Below, piece after piece: positions 7,930-17,016 of a stretch of 64,000 bases of DNA (position 1 is the first letter of the stretch; each line of letters begins with the position of its first letter). Under the pieces are notes generated by a model. It was not told the DNA's origin, did no database searches, and saw nothing but the letters and a program-made list of their open reading frames with translations. Source of the DNA: Sulfitobacter sp. F26169L (GTDB lineage Bacteria > Pseudomonadota > Alphaproteobacteria > Rhodobacterales > Rhodobacteraceae); assembly GCF_026410285.1 (NCBI RefSeq), contig NZ_JAPMLP010000002.1, positions 69,501 to 133,500 on the forward strand. The letters are read 5' to 3'. The translations under genes were made by a program, and so were the position numbers.

Positions 7930-10374
7930 TTACACCTTCACTCGCTCTGACGCCGGATCATACATCGGCTTAAGCGAGGCTTCGGCCTTTACCCGTGCCC
8001 CCATCACATCAATCTCGTAGGTGGAGGCCAGCACCTCCGCAGGCTTTTCACCCGCGCAAGGTACATATCCCATGCCCATGGCCGCCCCCAGATGGTGGCC
8101 GTATGCCCCGGAGGTGAGGAAACCCACAATCTCGCCATCCCGCAACACGGGCTCATTATGGTATAGCAACGGCTCGGGGTCGGTGAGCTTGAATTGAACC
8201 ATCCGCATGTCCAGCCCTGCCTCTTTCTTGTCCAGCACCGCGTCGCGCCCGATGAACGCTGGTTTGGATGTTTTCACGGCAAAGCCCAGCCCCGCCTCCA
8301 GCACATGATCTTCGGAGGTGATATCATGGCCAAAGTGGCGGAACCCTTTTTCGATCCGGCAACTGTCCATCATGTGCATACCACATAATTTCAGGTCAAA
8401 ATCCTGTCCTGCTTCTGCCAGCGTCTCGAACACATGCGCTGCCTGATCGGCACCGACGTAAACTTCCCAACCCAGTTCACCCACGTAGGTAACGCGATGA
8501 ACACGGGCCTGCCCCATGCCGATGTCGATTAGCTGCGCTGTACCAAACGGGTTTACTGCATTGGTGAAATCGTTGGGTGACACCGCCTGCAACAGATCGC
8601 GCGCACGCGGGCCCATGACGGCCAACACACCTTCGCCTGCTGTTACATCGGTGATGACCACATTGAAATCACCCTGATTGCGGCGCATCCATGTTTCATC
8701 TGCCAGGCGGGTCGCGGCAGGGGTAACCACCAGATAGGCGGTCTCCGACAGGCGGGTCACCGTCACATCCGCCTCTATCCCGCCGCGATGGTTCAGGAAC
8801 TGGGTATAAACGATTTTTCCTACTGGAACCGAATAATCTCCGCTGCCAAGGTAGTTCAGATACGCTTCGGCATCGCGGCCCTCTACGCGAATTTTACCGA
8901 ATGAGGACATATCGTACATCCCCACGTTTGTTCGAACGGCCAGATGCTCTTCAGCGACGTTGCCGAAAAAATTCTGCCGCTGCCAGCTATAGCGGTATTC
9001 ACGCTCTTGCCCCTCACGGGCAAACCAGTTTGCCCGCTCCCAGCCGGCAAGCTCTCCCATCACTGCACCACGCTCTTGCAAATGGTGATGGAAAGGTGTT
9101 CGGCGTATTCCACGTGCGGTTGCCTTCTGGCGGAACGGATAGTGATCCGCATAGAGCAGGCCCAGCGTTTCTTTGGACCGCTCGAACAGGTAGGTTTTAT
9201 TGCCTTGGAACGGCTGCATACGGCTAATGTCCACGTCACCCAAGTCAAACGGCTTTTGCCCCTCGTCCATCCACTGTGCCAGCGCCATACCAGCGCCGCC
9301 AGCAGACTGGATTCCGATAGAGTTGAACCCCGCCGCAACCCATACATTGTCCATCTCGGGAGCCAGACCTAGGTGGTAAGCATCATCGGGCGTGAACGAT
9401 TCAGGACCGTTAAAGAACGTATGAATACCGGCATCGGCCAACATCGGCAGACGCGTAACTGCGGCTTCCAGGATCGGTTCGAAATGATCAAAGTCTTCGG
9501 GAAGTTGGTCAAATTCAAAATCTGCGGGGATGCCATCCATCGCCCACGGTTTTGCGTTCGGTTCAAACGCACCAAGCAACATCTTGCCAGCGTCTTCTTT
9601 GTAGTACGCACATTCATCAGGCACCCGCAGCACAGGCAATTGCGTCAAACCAGGGATTGCTTCGGTCACGATGTAGAAGTGTTCACAGGCATGCAGCGGA
9701 ACATTTGTGCCAGCCATGCGCCCCACTTCGTGCCCCCACATGCCCGCGCAGTTTACAATCATGTCAGCCTTGATCTGGCCTGTGACCTCGCCCTGTTGCC
9801 ACTCAACACCCGTCACGCGGCGGCCTTCTTTTGCGATGGCGGTCACCGCCGTACGCTCGATCACTTTTGCGCCGCGTTGCCGCGCGCCTTTGGCCAACGC
9901 CAACGCAATATTTGCGGGGTCGCCCTGCCCGTCCTTGTCCAGATAGACGGCGCCTGTCACACCTTCGATGTTCAGATGCTCATACCGTCTCAGCACCTCG
10001 GTAGGTGATATTTCCTCGACATCGACACCGAAAGCACGTGCCATGGCAGCTTGGCGGAAGATCTCTTCGCGCCGTTCATCCGTTAGTGCGACAGTAATTG
10101 AACCACAGCGTTTGAAACCAGTTGCAACACCTGTTTCCGCTTCCAGATTGCCATAAAGTTCTTGGGAATACTTCGCGAGCTTGGTCATGTTCTTGGTTGC
10201 ACGCAGTTGCGCAATCAGGCCAGCCGCGTGCCATGTGGTACCGGAGGTGAGCTGCTTACGCTCCAGAAGCACCACGTCTTTCCAACCCAATTTGGTCAGG
10301 TGATAAGCCACAGAGCAACCGATAACGCCGCCACCGATGATGACAACGCGCGCGTGGGAGGGAACATCAGCCAT
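7930..10374 (-). CDS. FAD-dependent dehydrogenase fused to GcvT domain (dimethylglycine/sarcosine dehydrogenase-like), copy 2
   Basis: The protein (814 aa) should oxidatively demethylate an N-methyl amine and pass the methyl group to tetrahydrofolate. Domains in order: DAO-type FAD domain from residue 8 (VIIGGGVIGCS) to about 370, a linking FAO_M region to about 430, then GcvT N- and C-terminal folate-binding domains to 814. His49 in the TTWHAAG motif matches the histidine that carries covalent FAD in mammalian dimethylglycine and sarcosine dehydrogenases. It is the last gene of the operon, 12 bases after the methyltransferase. The paralogue at 11286-13733 has the same layout. Dimethylglycine or sarcosine is the likely substrate; which copy uses which is unknown. 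Confidence 0.9.
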   Translation of the reverse strand: MADVPSHARVVIIGGGVIGCSVAYHLTKLGWKDVVLLERKQLTSGTTWHAAGLIAQLRATKNMTKLAKYSQELYGNLEAETGVATGFKRCGSITVALTDERREEIFRQAAMARAFGVDVEEISPTEVLRRYEHLNIEGVTGAVYLDKDGQGDPANIALALAKGARQRGAKVIERTAVTAIAKEGRRVTGVEWQQGEVTGQIKADMIVNCAGMWGHEVGRMAGTNVPLHACEHFYIVTEAIPGLTQLPVLRVPDECAYYKEDAGKMLLGAFEPNAKPWAMDGIPADFEFDQLPEDFDHFEPILEAAVTRLPMLADAGIHTFFNGPESFTPDDAYHLGLAPEMDNVWVAAGFNSIGIQSAGGAGMALAQWMDEGQKPFDLGDVDISRMQPFQGNKTYLFERSKETLGLLYADHYPFRQKATARGIRRTPFHHHLQERGAVMGELAGWERANWFAREGQEREYRYSWQRQNFFGNVAEEHLAVRTNVGMYDMSSFGKIRVEGRDAEAYLNYLGSGDYSVPVGKIVYTQFLNHRGGIEADVTVTRLSETAYLVVTPAATRLADETWMRRNQGDFNVVITDVTAGEGVLAVMGPRARDLLQAVSPNDFTNAVNPFGTAQLIDIGMGQARVHRVTYVGELGWEVYVGADQAAHVFETLAEAGQDFDLKLCGMHMMDSCRIEKGFRHFGHDITSEDHVLEAGLGFAVKTSKPAFIGRDAVLDKKEAGLDMRMVQFKLTDPEPLLYHNEPVLRDGEIVGFLTSGAYGHHLGAAMGMGYVPCAGEKPAEVLASTYEIDVMGARVKAEASLKPMYDPASERVKV

Positions 10375-10386
10375 GGCTTTGCCTTT

Positions 10387-11289
10387 CTAGACAATCTCAT
10401 GGCCCGCGTCATGCAGACGGCGGGCGATTTCGGAAATATGGGCCGGACCCACTTCGCAACAGCCGCCCACAATCGTGGCACCGGCGCTGACCCAGTTCAT
10501 TACGTGGTCGGCGTAGACTTGCGGCGTCAGGTCTGTGCGCGCGCTCAACGCGTCGACGGTTGGTGCGTCTTGCTTGAAGCCCTCGGTGATCATGGTGAAC
10601 CCATTGGCGTAGGCCCCGAACGGCAAGCCGCAATCTGTCAGAATCGGCAATCCTTGGGCGATCGCCTCCGGGGTGGAGCAGTTGAGAAGCACTGCGGCCG
10701 GTTTGTAATGATCCATCATTTGCGTCACGATAAACAGCGGCTCTCCCGAGCGCAGCTTGGTCCCGTCGGTATCGTCGACCGAGAACGCGATCCAAAGCGG
10801 CTTTTCCGTGCCAGAGGCGGCGTAGCCTTGGAAGACGCCCTCTGCCTCCTGCAACGAAGAAACTGTCTCGGCCAGCAGGACATCCACGCGCTCCCCCATA
10901 AACCGGATAAGCTCCGCAAACCCCCGGGCGGCTTCGCCGACATCGGGCGCAAGGTCAGGCCGGAACGATGCCAGAAATGGGCCGAGCGAGCCTGCGACCA
11001 GCCCGTCATCACGCCTGTCGCACGCAGCGCCTGCCACTTCGACGGCCAACTCTACCAACTCCTGTATCTGGTCACCCAGCCCAGCACGCTCAAGGCGGCT
11101 GCGGTGCATGGCATAGGTATTTGTCGTGGCGACACTTGCTCCTGCACCGAAGTAATCGTGATGCAGTGCACCCAAACTTGGATAATCGTCCATCATCGCT
11201 TTTGTGGACCACAGATTGGTCGCGGGAGTGTTACTCCTCTTGACCAGTTCCTGTCCGATAGAACCGTCCAGAAGTGTGATACGGCTCAT
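10387..11289 (-). CDS. Homocysteine S-methyltransferase family protein (betaine-homocysteine type likely)
   Basis: This 300-residue (beta/alpha)8 zinc enzyme transfers a methyl group to homocysteine to make methionine. It begins with the family motif LLDGSIGQEL and ends with the zinc-binding GGCCEVGP; the third ligand is expected in LNCSTPE. The start at 11289 overlaps the stop of the upstream dehydrogenase (ATGA). Lying between two dimethylglycine-dehydrogenase-like genes, glycine betaine is the most likely methyl donor, giving dimethylglycine for its neighbours. S-methylmethionine or a sulfonium compound such as DMSP cannot be excluded. Confidence 0.88.
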   Translation of the reverse strand: MSRITLLDGSIGQELVKRSNTPATNLWSTKAMMDDYPSLGALHHDYFGAGASVATTNTYAMHRSRLERAGLGDQIQELVELAVEVAGAACDRRDDGLVAGSLGPFLASFRPDLAPDVGEAARGFAELIRFMGERVDVLLAETVSSLQEAEGVFQGYAASGTEKPLWIAFSVDDTDGTKLRSGEPLFIVTQMMDHYKPAAVLLNCSTPEAIAQGLPILTDCGLPFGAYANGFTMITEGFKQDAPTVDALSARTDLTPQVYADHVMNWVSAGATIVGGCCEVGPAHISEIARRLHDAGHEIV

Positions 11290-13733
11290 GCGCGAAGTCT
11301 TTCGTTCTTTGGATCCCAAAGCGGCTCGTCCGGCTGAACCACTGCTTTGCACATGCGGCCGAAAATGTTGATCTGCAGCTCGGTTCCCGCCACGGCCAAA
11401 TCGGCGCGGATGGTACCCAGCGCGATGGACTTGTCGATCCGGTAGCCCCAGTCACCGCTGGTGGTTTCCCCAACCACCTCATCGCCGTGATAAACCGTCG
11501 ACATATAGGGCGCATCCTGATCGCCTGCGTCCACAATCATCGTGACAAAGCGTTTCTTGATGCCTTCAGCCTGCTGCGCTGCAAGCGCGGCCTTGCCTCT
11601 GAAGTCCTGCGGTTTGTCCAGCTTGACCCAGCGATCAAGCCCTGCCTCAAGCAAGGAATAATCCGTCGACAAATCGCCCTTCCACGCGCGATACCCTTTT
11701 TCCATCCGCATGGAGTTCAGCGCGTACATCCCGAAGGGGGTTGCGCCCGCGCCGAGCACGGCATCATACAGCGCCGGAATATCGTTCATATCGGCATGAA
11801 TTTCCCAGCCCAGTTCGCCTGCAAACGATACCCGTGCCAGCGCACAGTTGATCCCCGCCACAGTTGCGGGCTGGATGGACAGCCATGAAGCAGACAGATC
11901 GGCCTGCGTTTCCAACGTCTCAAACAGGGCGCGGGATTTCGGGCCTGTCACAATCAGGGTCGAATATTTGTCGGTATGATCCGTGAGGGTCAGCCCCTCT
12001 GGCAGGTCATTGTTCAGAACGTCGAAATCATGCCATTGCGCCGATGCGGCGGTGATGAGGGTAAAGAAATCTTCGTCATGGCGCATGATCGACATCTCGG
12101 TGAGGATACGGCCGCGACTGTCCGCAAAATAGGCAAGGTTCATGCGGCCCACCTTTGGCAAGCCACCTGCGATCAGACCCCGCAGATATTCCGCAGCGCC
12201 TTGTCCCGAAAGGTTGAAGCGCGAAAATCCGGGCAGGTCCAGCACACCGACATTGTCGCGCACGGCCTCAACCTCTTCGCCGATGCGCGCGGCCCACGGG
12301 CCGGCGCGGTCCCAGGTCTGGGTTGCTTCCTCTGATGTGTCATCGCCGTCTTTTGCAAACCAGTTCGCCCGCTCCCATCCGTTGTAGGCGCCCATCTGCC
12401 CGCCCAGCGCGCGCACCTTTGCATCTACTGGCGACAGTTTTTTGTCACGCCCTGCAGGCCATTCGTGGTGTGGGAAATGCATGGCATATTCGTGGCCATA
12501 AGTCTCAAGCGCCTTGGCCAGTGTGTAATCGTGATCGGCGTATCCGGTATAGCGGCGCGGATCGACGGCCCACATATCCAGTTCGGTTTCGCCGTGCATG
12601 ATCCATTCGGACAGCACCTTGCCTGCACCACCGCCCTGCGCAATTCCGAACGTAAAGCTGTGGCCTTCAAACGCGTTTTTCACGCCGGGCATTGGCCCGA
12701 TCATGGGCAGACCATCTGGCGCATAGGGTATCGGCCCGTTGATATTGCGCCCCACGCCAGCAGATCCAAGGATCGGCACCCGTGCCATGGCATCTTCGAT
12801 GTAAAACTCCAAACGCTCAAGATCATCTGGGTAAAGCTGGAAGCTGAAATCCTCCGGCATAGGATCATCCGGCGTGACCCAATGAGCCTTACAGTTCCGC
12901 TCGTACGGGCCAAGGTTCAGGCCGTTTTTATCCTGCCGCAGGTAGTACGAAATATCAACATCCCGCACCAATGGTACTTTGTGACCCACCTCTTTTGTCC
13001 ATGCTTCTAGCTCTGCAATCGGTTCTGTCAGGAAATACTGGTGAGACATGACAACCATCGGCACGGTACGCCCACCGAAGGGCTTGAACATCTCGCCCAC
13101 CCTCTGCGCGTAATAGCCTGCACAGTTCACCACATACTGCGCGCGGATATCGCCCTTGTCGGTTTTCACAATCCATTCGTCGCCGTCACGGTCCAGCCCG
13201 ATCATCGGACAAAAGCGTTCGATCCGCCCGCCCGCATCACGCGCGCCTTTGGCCAGCGCTTGCGTTAACTGGGCGGGATCGATGTCACCATCCAGCGGAT
13301 CCCACATGCCACCTTTCAGGTCGTGCAGTTCCAGAAAGGGGTGGTATTCTTTTAGTTCGGCAGGGGTCAGCATGCCCATTTCCAGGCCCTGATACGCCCC
13401 CATGGATGCTACACGCTCGAATTCCTGCATCCGCTCCTTGCTGTGGGCAAGGCGCAGCGAACCGGTGACGTGATAGTTCATCGGGTAATCGACATCGGTC
13501 CCCAATGTGCGATACATCTCCAGCCCGAAACGCTGCATGTTCATCACCGCCCAAGAGTTGGAGAAGTTCGGGCAGTTGCCAGCGGCGTGCCATGTGGAGC
13601 CTGCTGTCAGTTCGTTCTTTTCCAGCAAAACACAGTCTTCCCAGCCGCCTTTTGCAAGATGGTAGAGTGTGGATGTCCCCACGACACCACCGCCGATAAT
13701 GACCACACGGGCAGTTGTTGGAAAATCACTCAT
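11286..13733 (-). CDS. FAD-dependent dehydrogenase fused to GcvT domain (dimethylglycine/sarcosine dehydrogenase-like), copy 1
   Basis: An 815-residue enzyme with an N-terminal DAO FAD domain (VIIGGGVVGTS near residue 11), an FAO_M linker and C-terminal GcvT domains that bind folate. His49 in GSTWHAAG is positioned for covalent FAD. The true start is the ATG at 13733 with AGGAGC upstream; the longer open frame before it overlaps the GFA gene. The start shares ATGA with the end of that gene, and the stop shares ATGA with the methyltransferase start, so translation is coupled across the operon. Strong similarity in layout to copy 2 suggests successive demethylation steps. Confidence 0.9.
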   Translation of the reverse strand: MSDFPTTARVVIIGGGVVGTSTLYHLAKGGWEDCVLLEKNELTAGSTWHAAGNCPNFSNSWAVMNMQRFGLEMYRTLGTDVDYPMNYHVTGSLRLAHSKERMQEFERVASMGAYQGLEMGMLTPAELKEYHPFLELHDLKGGMWDPLDGDIDPAQLTQALAKGARDAGGRIERFCPMIGLDRDGDEWIVKTDKGDIRAQYVVNCAGYYAQRVGEMFKPFGGRTVPMVVMSHQYFLTEPIAELEAWTKEVGHKVPLVRDVDISYYLRQDKNGLNLGPYERNCKAHWVTPDDPMPEDFSFQLYPDDLERLEFYIEDAMARVPILGSAGVGRNINGPIPYAPDGLPMIGPMPGVKNAFEGHSFTFGIAQGGGAGKVLSEWIMHGETELDMWAVDPRRYTGYADHDYTLAKALETYGHEYAMHFPHHEWPAGRDKKLSPVDAKVRALGGQMGAYNGWERANWFAKDGDDTSEEATQTWDRAGPWAARIGEEVEAVRDNVGVLDLPGFSRFNLSGQGAAEYLRGLIAGGLPKVGRMNLAYFADSRGRILTEMSIMRHDEDFFTLITAASAQWHDFDVLNNDLPEGLTLTDHTDKYSTLIVTGPKSRALFETLETQADLSASWLSIQPATVAGINCALARVSFAGELGWEIHADMNDIPALYDAVLGAGATPFGMYALNSMRMEKGYRAWKGDLSTDYSLLEAGLDRWVKLDKPQDFRGKAALAAQQAEGIKKRFVTMIVDAGDQDAPYMSTVYHGDEVVGETTSGDWGYRIDKSIALGTIRADLAVAGTELQINIFGRMCKAVVQPDEPLWDPKNERLRA

Positions 13734-14110
13734 GTTTGTTGCTCCTGTTGGGGGACGGTGTCTGTGATGTCGTAATAGTCGCCTTTGTCGGCGGTGAAGA
13801 TATGGCGCTCCAGATGCAAGCCCGTAGGGCCATCGAGTGCGCCGAGTGCTATGCCGGTGCTTGGGTCGCCGACGCCTTTCCAAAACAGGAACGACCCGCA
13901 GGCGGGGCAAAAGCCGCGCTTTGCTTTGTCACTTGCGGCGTACCAAGTCGGGGCGCCGGTGACGTTTAGCGCATGGTCCATGACCTGAACCGCCGCCCAA
14001 TAATGACCCGATTGCTTGCGGCACTGTGTACAGTGACACGCGACAGGGTCACGCGCCGTGCCATCGGCCGTAAATGTAATGGCACCGCAAAGACATGATC
14101 CTTTCAGCAT
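13730..14110 (-). CDS. GFA/CENP-V family zinc protein
   Basis: The protein (126 aa from the ATG at 14110, AGGAT upstream) has the Mss4-like fold of the glutathione-dependent formaldehyde-activating family. Zinc ligands are visible: GSCLCG at the N-terminus, CHCTQC in the middle, and FCPACGS near residue 75. Members are often annotated for glutathione-formaldehyde adduct formation, but many have other or unknown roles. Its place at the head of a demethylation operon, which can release formaldehyde when folate is short, makes a detoxifying role plausible (inference). Confidence 0.85.
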   Translation of the reverse strand: MLKGSCLCGAITFTADGTARDPVACHCTQCRKQSGHYWAAVQVMDHALNVTGAPTWYAASDKAKRGFCPACGSFLFWKGVGDPSTGIALGALDGPTGLHLERHIFTADKGDYYDITDTVPQQEQQT

Positions 14111-14179
14111 AACGTTATCCTGCAAAATATGGGGAAACTGTACGACATCATGTTTTTGACCTCCCATGTAAAACCCACC

Positions 14180-14752
14180 TCAATACACCGGCGGGGCGAT
14201 GACCCAGATCGCAACCGCAGGTTCGGGTGTCCGGTTGGCCCAACGGAACGCTTCGCCGCGAATGCGAAAACTGTCGCCCGCGTTAAGCTCGTACACCTCT
14301 CCTTCGATTTCGATCTCTAAGGTGCCGGTGATGACATAGCCGACCTCCTGGGTGGGCCGTTTGACTGCGTCCTTGATCCGGCTGTGCGGCAAGAAGGTAG
14401 AGTGGACCATCTCGAAATCGTCACTCAGATCCGGGGAGAGAAGCTCTTCGACCAGCCCCGCCACCGAAGAGCCGATCGCGCGGCGTGCGCTGGCCCGTAC
14501 GATATATCCCGCCTCTGTTGCCGGTGCGGCCTCGTGCCGGAAGAGAATCGAGACAGGCACATCGAAATACGCCGCGATCTGGCGCAGATCGGTGATGGAA
14601 GGATCGGATTTATCGCGCTCTACCTGACTAAGCCACCCGACCGAGCGCCCCAAAGCCTGCGCTGTTTGCGCAAGCGTCAATCCCCGCGCCCGCCGCAGGG
14701 CGCGCAAATCTACGCCCAGCGTATGAGATGTTTGAGGCAGATCGTGACGCAT
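14180..14752 (-). CDS. XRE-family regulator with C-terminal cupin
   Basis: A 190-residue transcription factor. An XRE helix-turn-helix occupies about residues 14-70 (LRALRRARGLTLAQTAQALG, then WLSQVERDKSDPS), followed by a linker and a cupin_2 domain at about 110-185 (GTLEIEIEGEVYELNAGDS) that should sense a small ligand. The preferred ATG at 14752 follows AGGGG. It is the first gene of the demethylation operon, so autoregulation and substrate-dependent control are likely. A possible operator lies at 14786-14818. Members of this class often regulate amine and amino acid catabolism. Confidence 0.9.
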   Translation of the reverse strand: MRHDLPQTSHTLGVDLRALRRARGLTLAQTAQALGRSVGWLSQVERDKSDPSITDLRQIAAYFDVPVSILFRHEAAPATEAGYIVRASARRAIGSSVAGLVEELLSPDLSDDFEMVHSTFLPHSRIKDAVKRPTQEVGYVITGTLEIEIEGEVYELNAGDSFRIRGEAFRWANRTPEPAVAIWVIAPPVY

Positions 14753-14785
14753 AAAACCCCTGTATCCTGGCCCACCCGACAGCCG

Positions 14786-14818
14786 CAAAACCTGCGATTT
14801 TGGGAAGTGCTGCAAAAT
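14786..14818. promoter_or_regulatory. Possible operator of the XRE-cupin regulator
   Basis: Three alternating half-sites, CAAAA (14786-14790), TTTTG (14798-14802) and CAAAA (14813-14817), form overlapping inverted repeats with spacers of 7 and 10 bases. They lie 34-66 bases upstream of the regulator start, where a promoter is expected. The motif is short and AT-rich, so chance is possible. Confidence 0.3.
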
Positions 14819-14849
14819 TGGTGGCAGAGGTTCGTGAAAAAATCCAGTA

Positions 14850-15308
14850 TTATTTCACGGTACTGAAAGTTCTTTCCAATATTCCGGATAATGCGTCTGC
14901 ATCTGCGGCTGTGAATGCATCTGGCTGGTCGCTGTCGATATCAAACACACCAAGCAGCCTTTGCCCCGCACCATAGACCGGGATCACCAGCTCGGATCGG
15001 GTTGAACTGGCGCAGGCGATATGACCGGGAAACGCATCGACATCGGCAACCAGTTGCGCCTTCCCCGTGCGTGCCGCGGCACCACAAACACCCCTCGTGA
15101 AGGGAATCACAAGGCAACCGTGCCCCCCTTGATAGGGGCCGATCTTTAACACTTCGGGCGCGGTGACACGGTAGAAGCCGGTCCAGTCAAAGCGTTCATC
15201 ACTGTGATGTACTTCGCACGCGATGGTTGCCATGAGAGAGATAACATCGTCTTCCCCTTCTGTCAGGGATGCAATTGTTTTCGAGAGGGTGGGATAATCG
15301 ACAGGCAT
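14850..15308 (-). CDS. Free methionine-(R)-sulfoxide reductase (GAF domain)
   Basis: The enzyme (152 aa) reduces free Met-R-sulfoxide in the cytosol. It is a single GAF domain with three cysteines, Cys65, Cys75 and Cys99, whose spacing (10 and 24 residues) matches the catalytic set of E. coli fRMsr (84, 94, 118). DWTGFY and FDIDSD are further family blocks. It lies between the thiolase and the XRE regulator on the same strand, with 83 bases before it and 97 after. Proximity to a methionine-forming operon may be coincidental. Confidence 0.9.
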   Translation of the reverse strand: MPVDYPTLSKTIASLTEGEDDVISLMATIACEVHHSDERFDWTGFYRVTAPEVLKIGPYQGGHGCLVIPFTRGVCGAAARTGKAQLVADVDAFPGHIACASSTRSELVIPVYGAGQRLLGVFDIDSDQPDAFTAADADALSGILERTFSTVK

Positions 15309-15331
15309 GGCGTTCTTTGCTGATGTGGAAA

Positions 15332-15349
15332 GTGGCCCCGAAGGGCCAC
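15332..15349 (-). terminator. Hairpin after the thiolase gene
   Basis: A perfect 7-bp stem (GTGGCCC 15332-15338 with GGGCCAC 15343-15349) with a 4-base loop. Read on the minus strand it is followed only by TTTCC, a weak U-tract, so termination may be partial and the downstream reductase could be co-transcribed. Confidence 0.55.
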
Positions 15350-15391
15350 GAGGAGTTTATAGAAAAAATGAGGTCCGGCGCTGCGCGTGTA

Positions 15392-16564
15392 TTAAACCCG
15401 CTCGATTGCGATTGCAGTGCCTTCACCACCCCCGATACAGATCGCGGCAATGCCACGCTTGAGGCCGCGCTTTTCCAGCGCGTTAAGCAAAGTTACCATG
15501 ATCCGCGTACCGGATGCGCCGATGGGGTGACCCAATGCGCACGCCCCGCCATTAACATTCACGATGTCATGGGACAGGCCCATTTCGTGCATGAAAGCCA
15601 GCGGAACAACGGCAAATGCCTCGTTCACCTCCCACAGATCGACATCTTCTTTGCTCCACCCCAAACGGTCCAGTAGTTTCCGGGCCGCAGGGACAGGGGC
15701 GGTTGTGAACAACCCCGGTGCCTGGGCATGGCTGGCATGGCCCATGATGTGCGCGCGGATAGTCATGCCATTCGCCTCGGCAGCCTCTTGCGAGGCCAGC
15801 ACCAATGCAGCCGCGCCATCGGAGATTGAAGAGGAGTTTGCAGCCGTGACAGTACCGCCATCACGGAAAGCAGGCTTTAGCTGGGGGATTTTTTCTGGAC
15901 GGGCGGTTGCCGGTTGTTCATCTGCTGCAACGGAAACTGATCCTTTGCGGGATTTAACATCTACGGGTGCAATCTCATCTGCAAACGCACCGTTTTTCTG
16001 GGCCTCCAGCGCGCGACTGAGCGAGGCAAGCGCATATTCGTCCTGCCGTTCACGGGTGAACTGGAATGTTTCGGCGCAATCTTCCGCGAATGTGCCCATC
16101 AGACGGCCTTTGTCATAGGCGTCTTCCAGACCGTCCAGAAACATATGATCTACTACCGCCGCGTGGCCCAACCGCGCGCCACCGCGCATTTTTGGCAGCA
16201 CATACGGGGCGTTGGTCATGCTTTCCATGCCGCCAGCGACCATTACGTCCGTCTGGCCGAGGGCGATCTGGTCAAACCCGACCATCGCGGTTTTCATACC
16301 AGACCCGCACATCTTGTTCAGGGTTGTTGCCGGTACGCTGTCATCCAGCCCGGCGGCAAAGCCTGCCTGCCGTGCAGGTGCCTGCCCTTGGCCCGCAGGC
16401 AAAACACACCCCATCAGCACTTCCTGAACCAGTGCCGGATTGATGCCATCCAGGGCTGCGCGGATTGCGGCGCCGCCCAGTTGCGCAGCTGTCATATCGG
16501 AGAAAGCCCCCTGAAAACCGCCCATCGGGGTTCTTGAGGCGCCTGCGATTACTACTTTGTGCAT
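15392..16564 (-). CDS. Acetyl-CoA acetyltransferase (thiolase)
   Basis: The enzyme (390 aa) condenses or cleaves acetyl-CoA/acetoacetyl-CoA in the cytosol. Active-site Cys86 lies in NKMCGSGMK. The C-terminal catalytic motifs NGGACALGHPIGASG and CIGGGEG are intact. Length is normal for the biosynthetic type. No phaB or other PHA genes are next to it, and the other neighbours do not form a pathway, so a role in polyhydroxybutyrate, ketone body or fatty acid metabolism cannot be chosen. It is divergent from the STAS gene, 89 bases away. Confidence 0.95.
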   Translation of the reverse strand: MHKVVIAGASRTPMGGFQGAFSDMTAAQLGGAAIRAALDGINPALVQEVLMGCVLPAGQGQAPARQAGFAAGLDDSVPATTLNKMCGSGMKTAMVGFDQIALGQTDVMVAGGMESMTNAPYVLPKMRGGARLGHAAVVDHMFLDGLEDAYDKGRLMGTFAEDCAETFQFTRERQDEYALASLSRALEAQKNGAFADEIAPVDVKSRKGSVSVAADEQPATARPEKIPQLKPAFRDGGTVTAANSSSISDGAAALVLASQEAAEANGMTIRAHIMGHASHAQAPGLFTTAPVPAARKLLDRLGWSKEDVDLWEVNEAFAVVPLAFMHEMGLSHDIVNVNGGACALGHPIGASGTRIMVTLLNALEKRGLKRGIAAICIGGGEGTAIAIERV

Positions 16565-16653
16565 TTTTTTATTCTCCTTGTTTCGGGTGCTTACAACTTC
16601 TTAGCCATTTGGCTTTAGCAAGGGGTCGCACGCAATCTTTGCAGGAATGTATC

Positions 16654-16992
16654 ATGGACCTTACCAGCTCTAAAGAACCGGCGCTACAGATCGTTACAGT
16701 GCAGGATCAACGGATTGATGCATCCGTTGCGCTGTTGTTCAAAGACCGGATGCGTGATGTGACTGAAGGTGGCATAGATACGGTATTGCTGAACCTGAAC
16801 CATGTGCAGTTCATCGATTCCAGCGGGCTGGGCGCAATCGTCGCCGCAATGAAAAACCTCAGCCCCGACCGGCGGCTGGTACTGGCCGGATTAACACCTG
16901 CAGTAGATAAAGTGTTTCGTCTCACGCGGATGGATTCGGTCTTTGGGGTCTTTTCGACAGTCGAGGACGCACTGGCAGAGCTACAGAGATGA
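16654..16992 (+). CDS. STAS-domain anti-sigma factor antagonist
   Basis: A 112-residue single STAS domain, like SpoIIAA/RsbV. The phosphorylatable motif FIDSSGLGAIV is at residues 53-63, with the serine right after Asp55 as the expected target. The start at 16654 follows AGGA at 16643-16646; the longer upstream frame lacks a site and overlaps the thiolase promoter. The following gene codes for a matching RsbW-like kinase, 24 bases downstream, so the pair is a partner-switching module. No PP2C phosphatase or sigma factor gene is in the window. Confidence 0.93.
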   Translation: MDLTSSKEPALQIVTVQDQRIDASVALLFKDRMRDVTEGGIDTVLLNLNHVQFIDSSGLGAIVAAMKNLSPDRRLVLAGLTPAVDKVFRLTRMDSVFGVFSTVEDALAELQR

Positions 16993-17016
16993 GCATCTCA
17001 CTGTGGGGAATGCCCT

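Noticed and set aside
10162..11337. 391-codon plus-strand frame over the dehydrogenase/methyltransferase junction
   Set aside because: It is the complement of two well-supported genes, rich in Arg, His and Cys with no domain.
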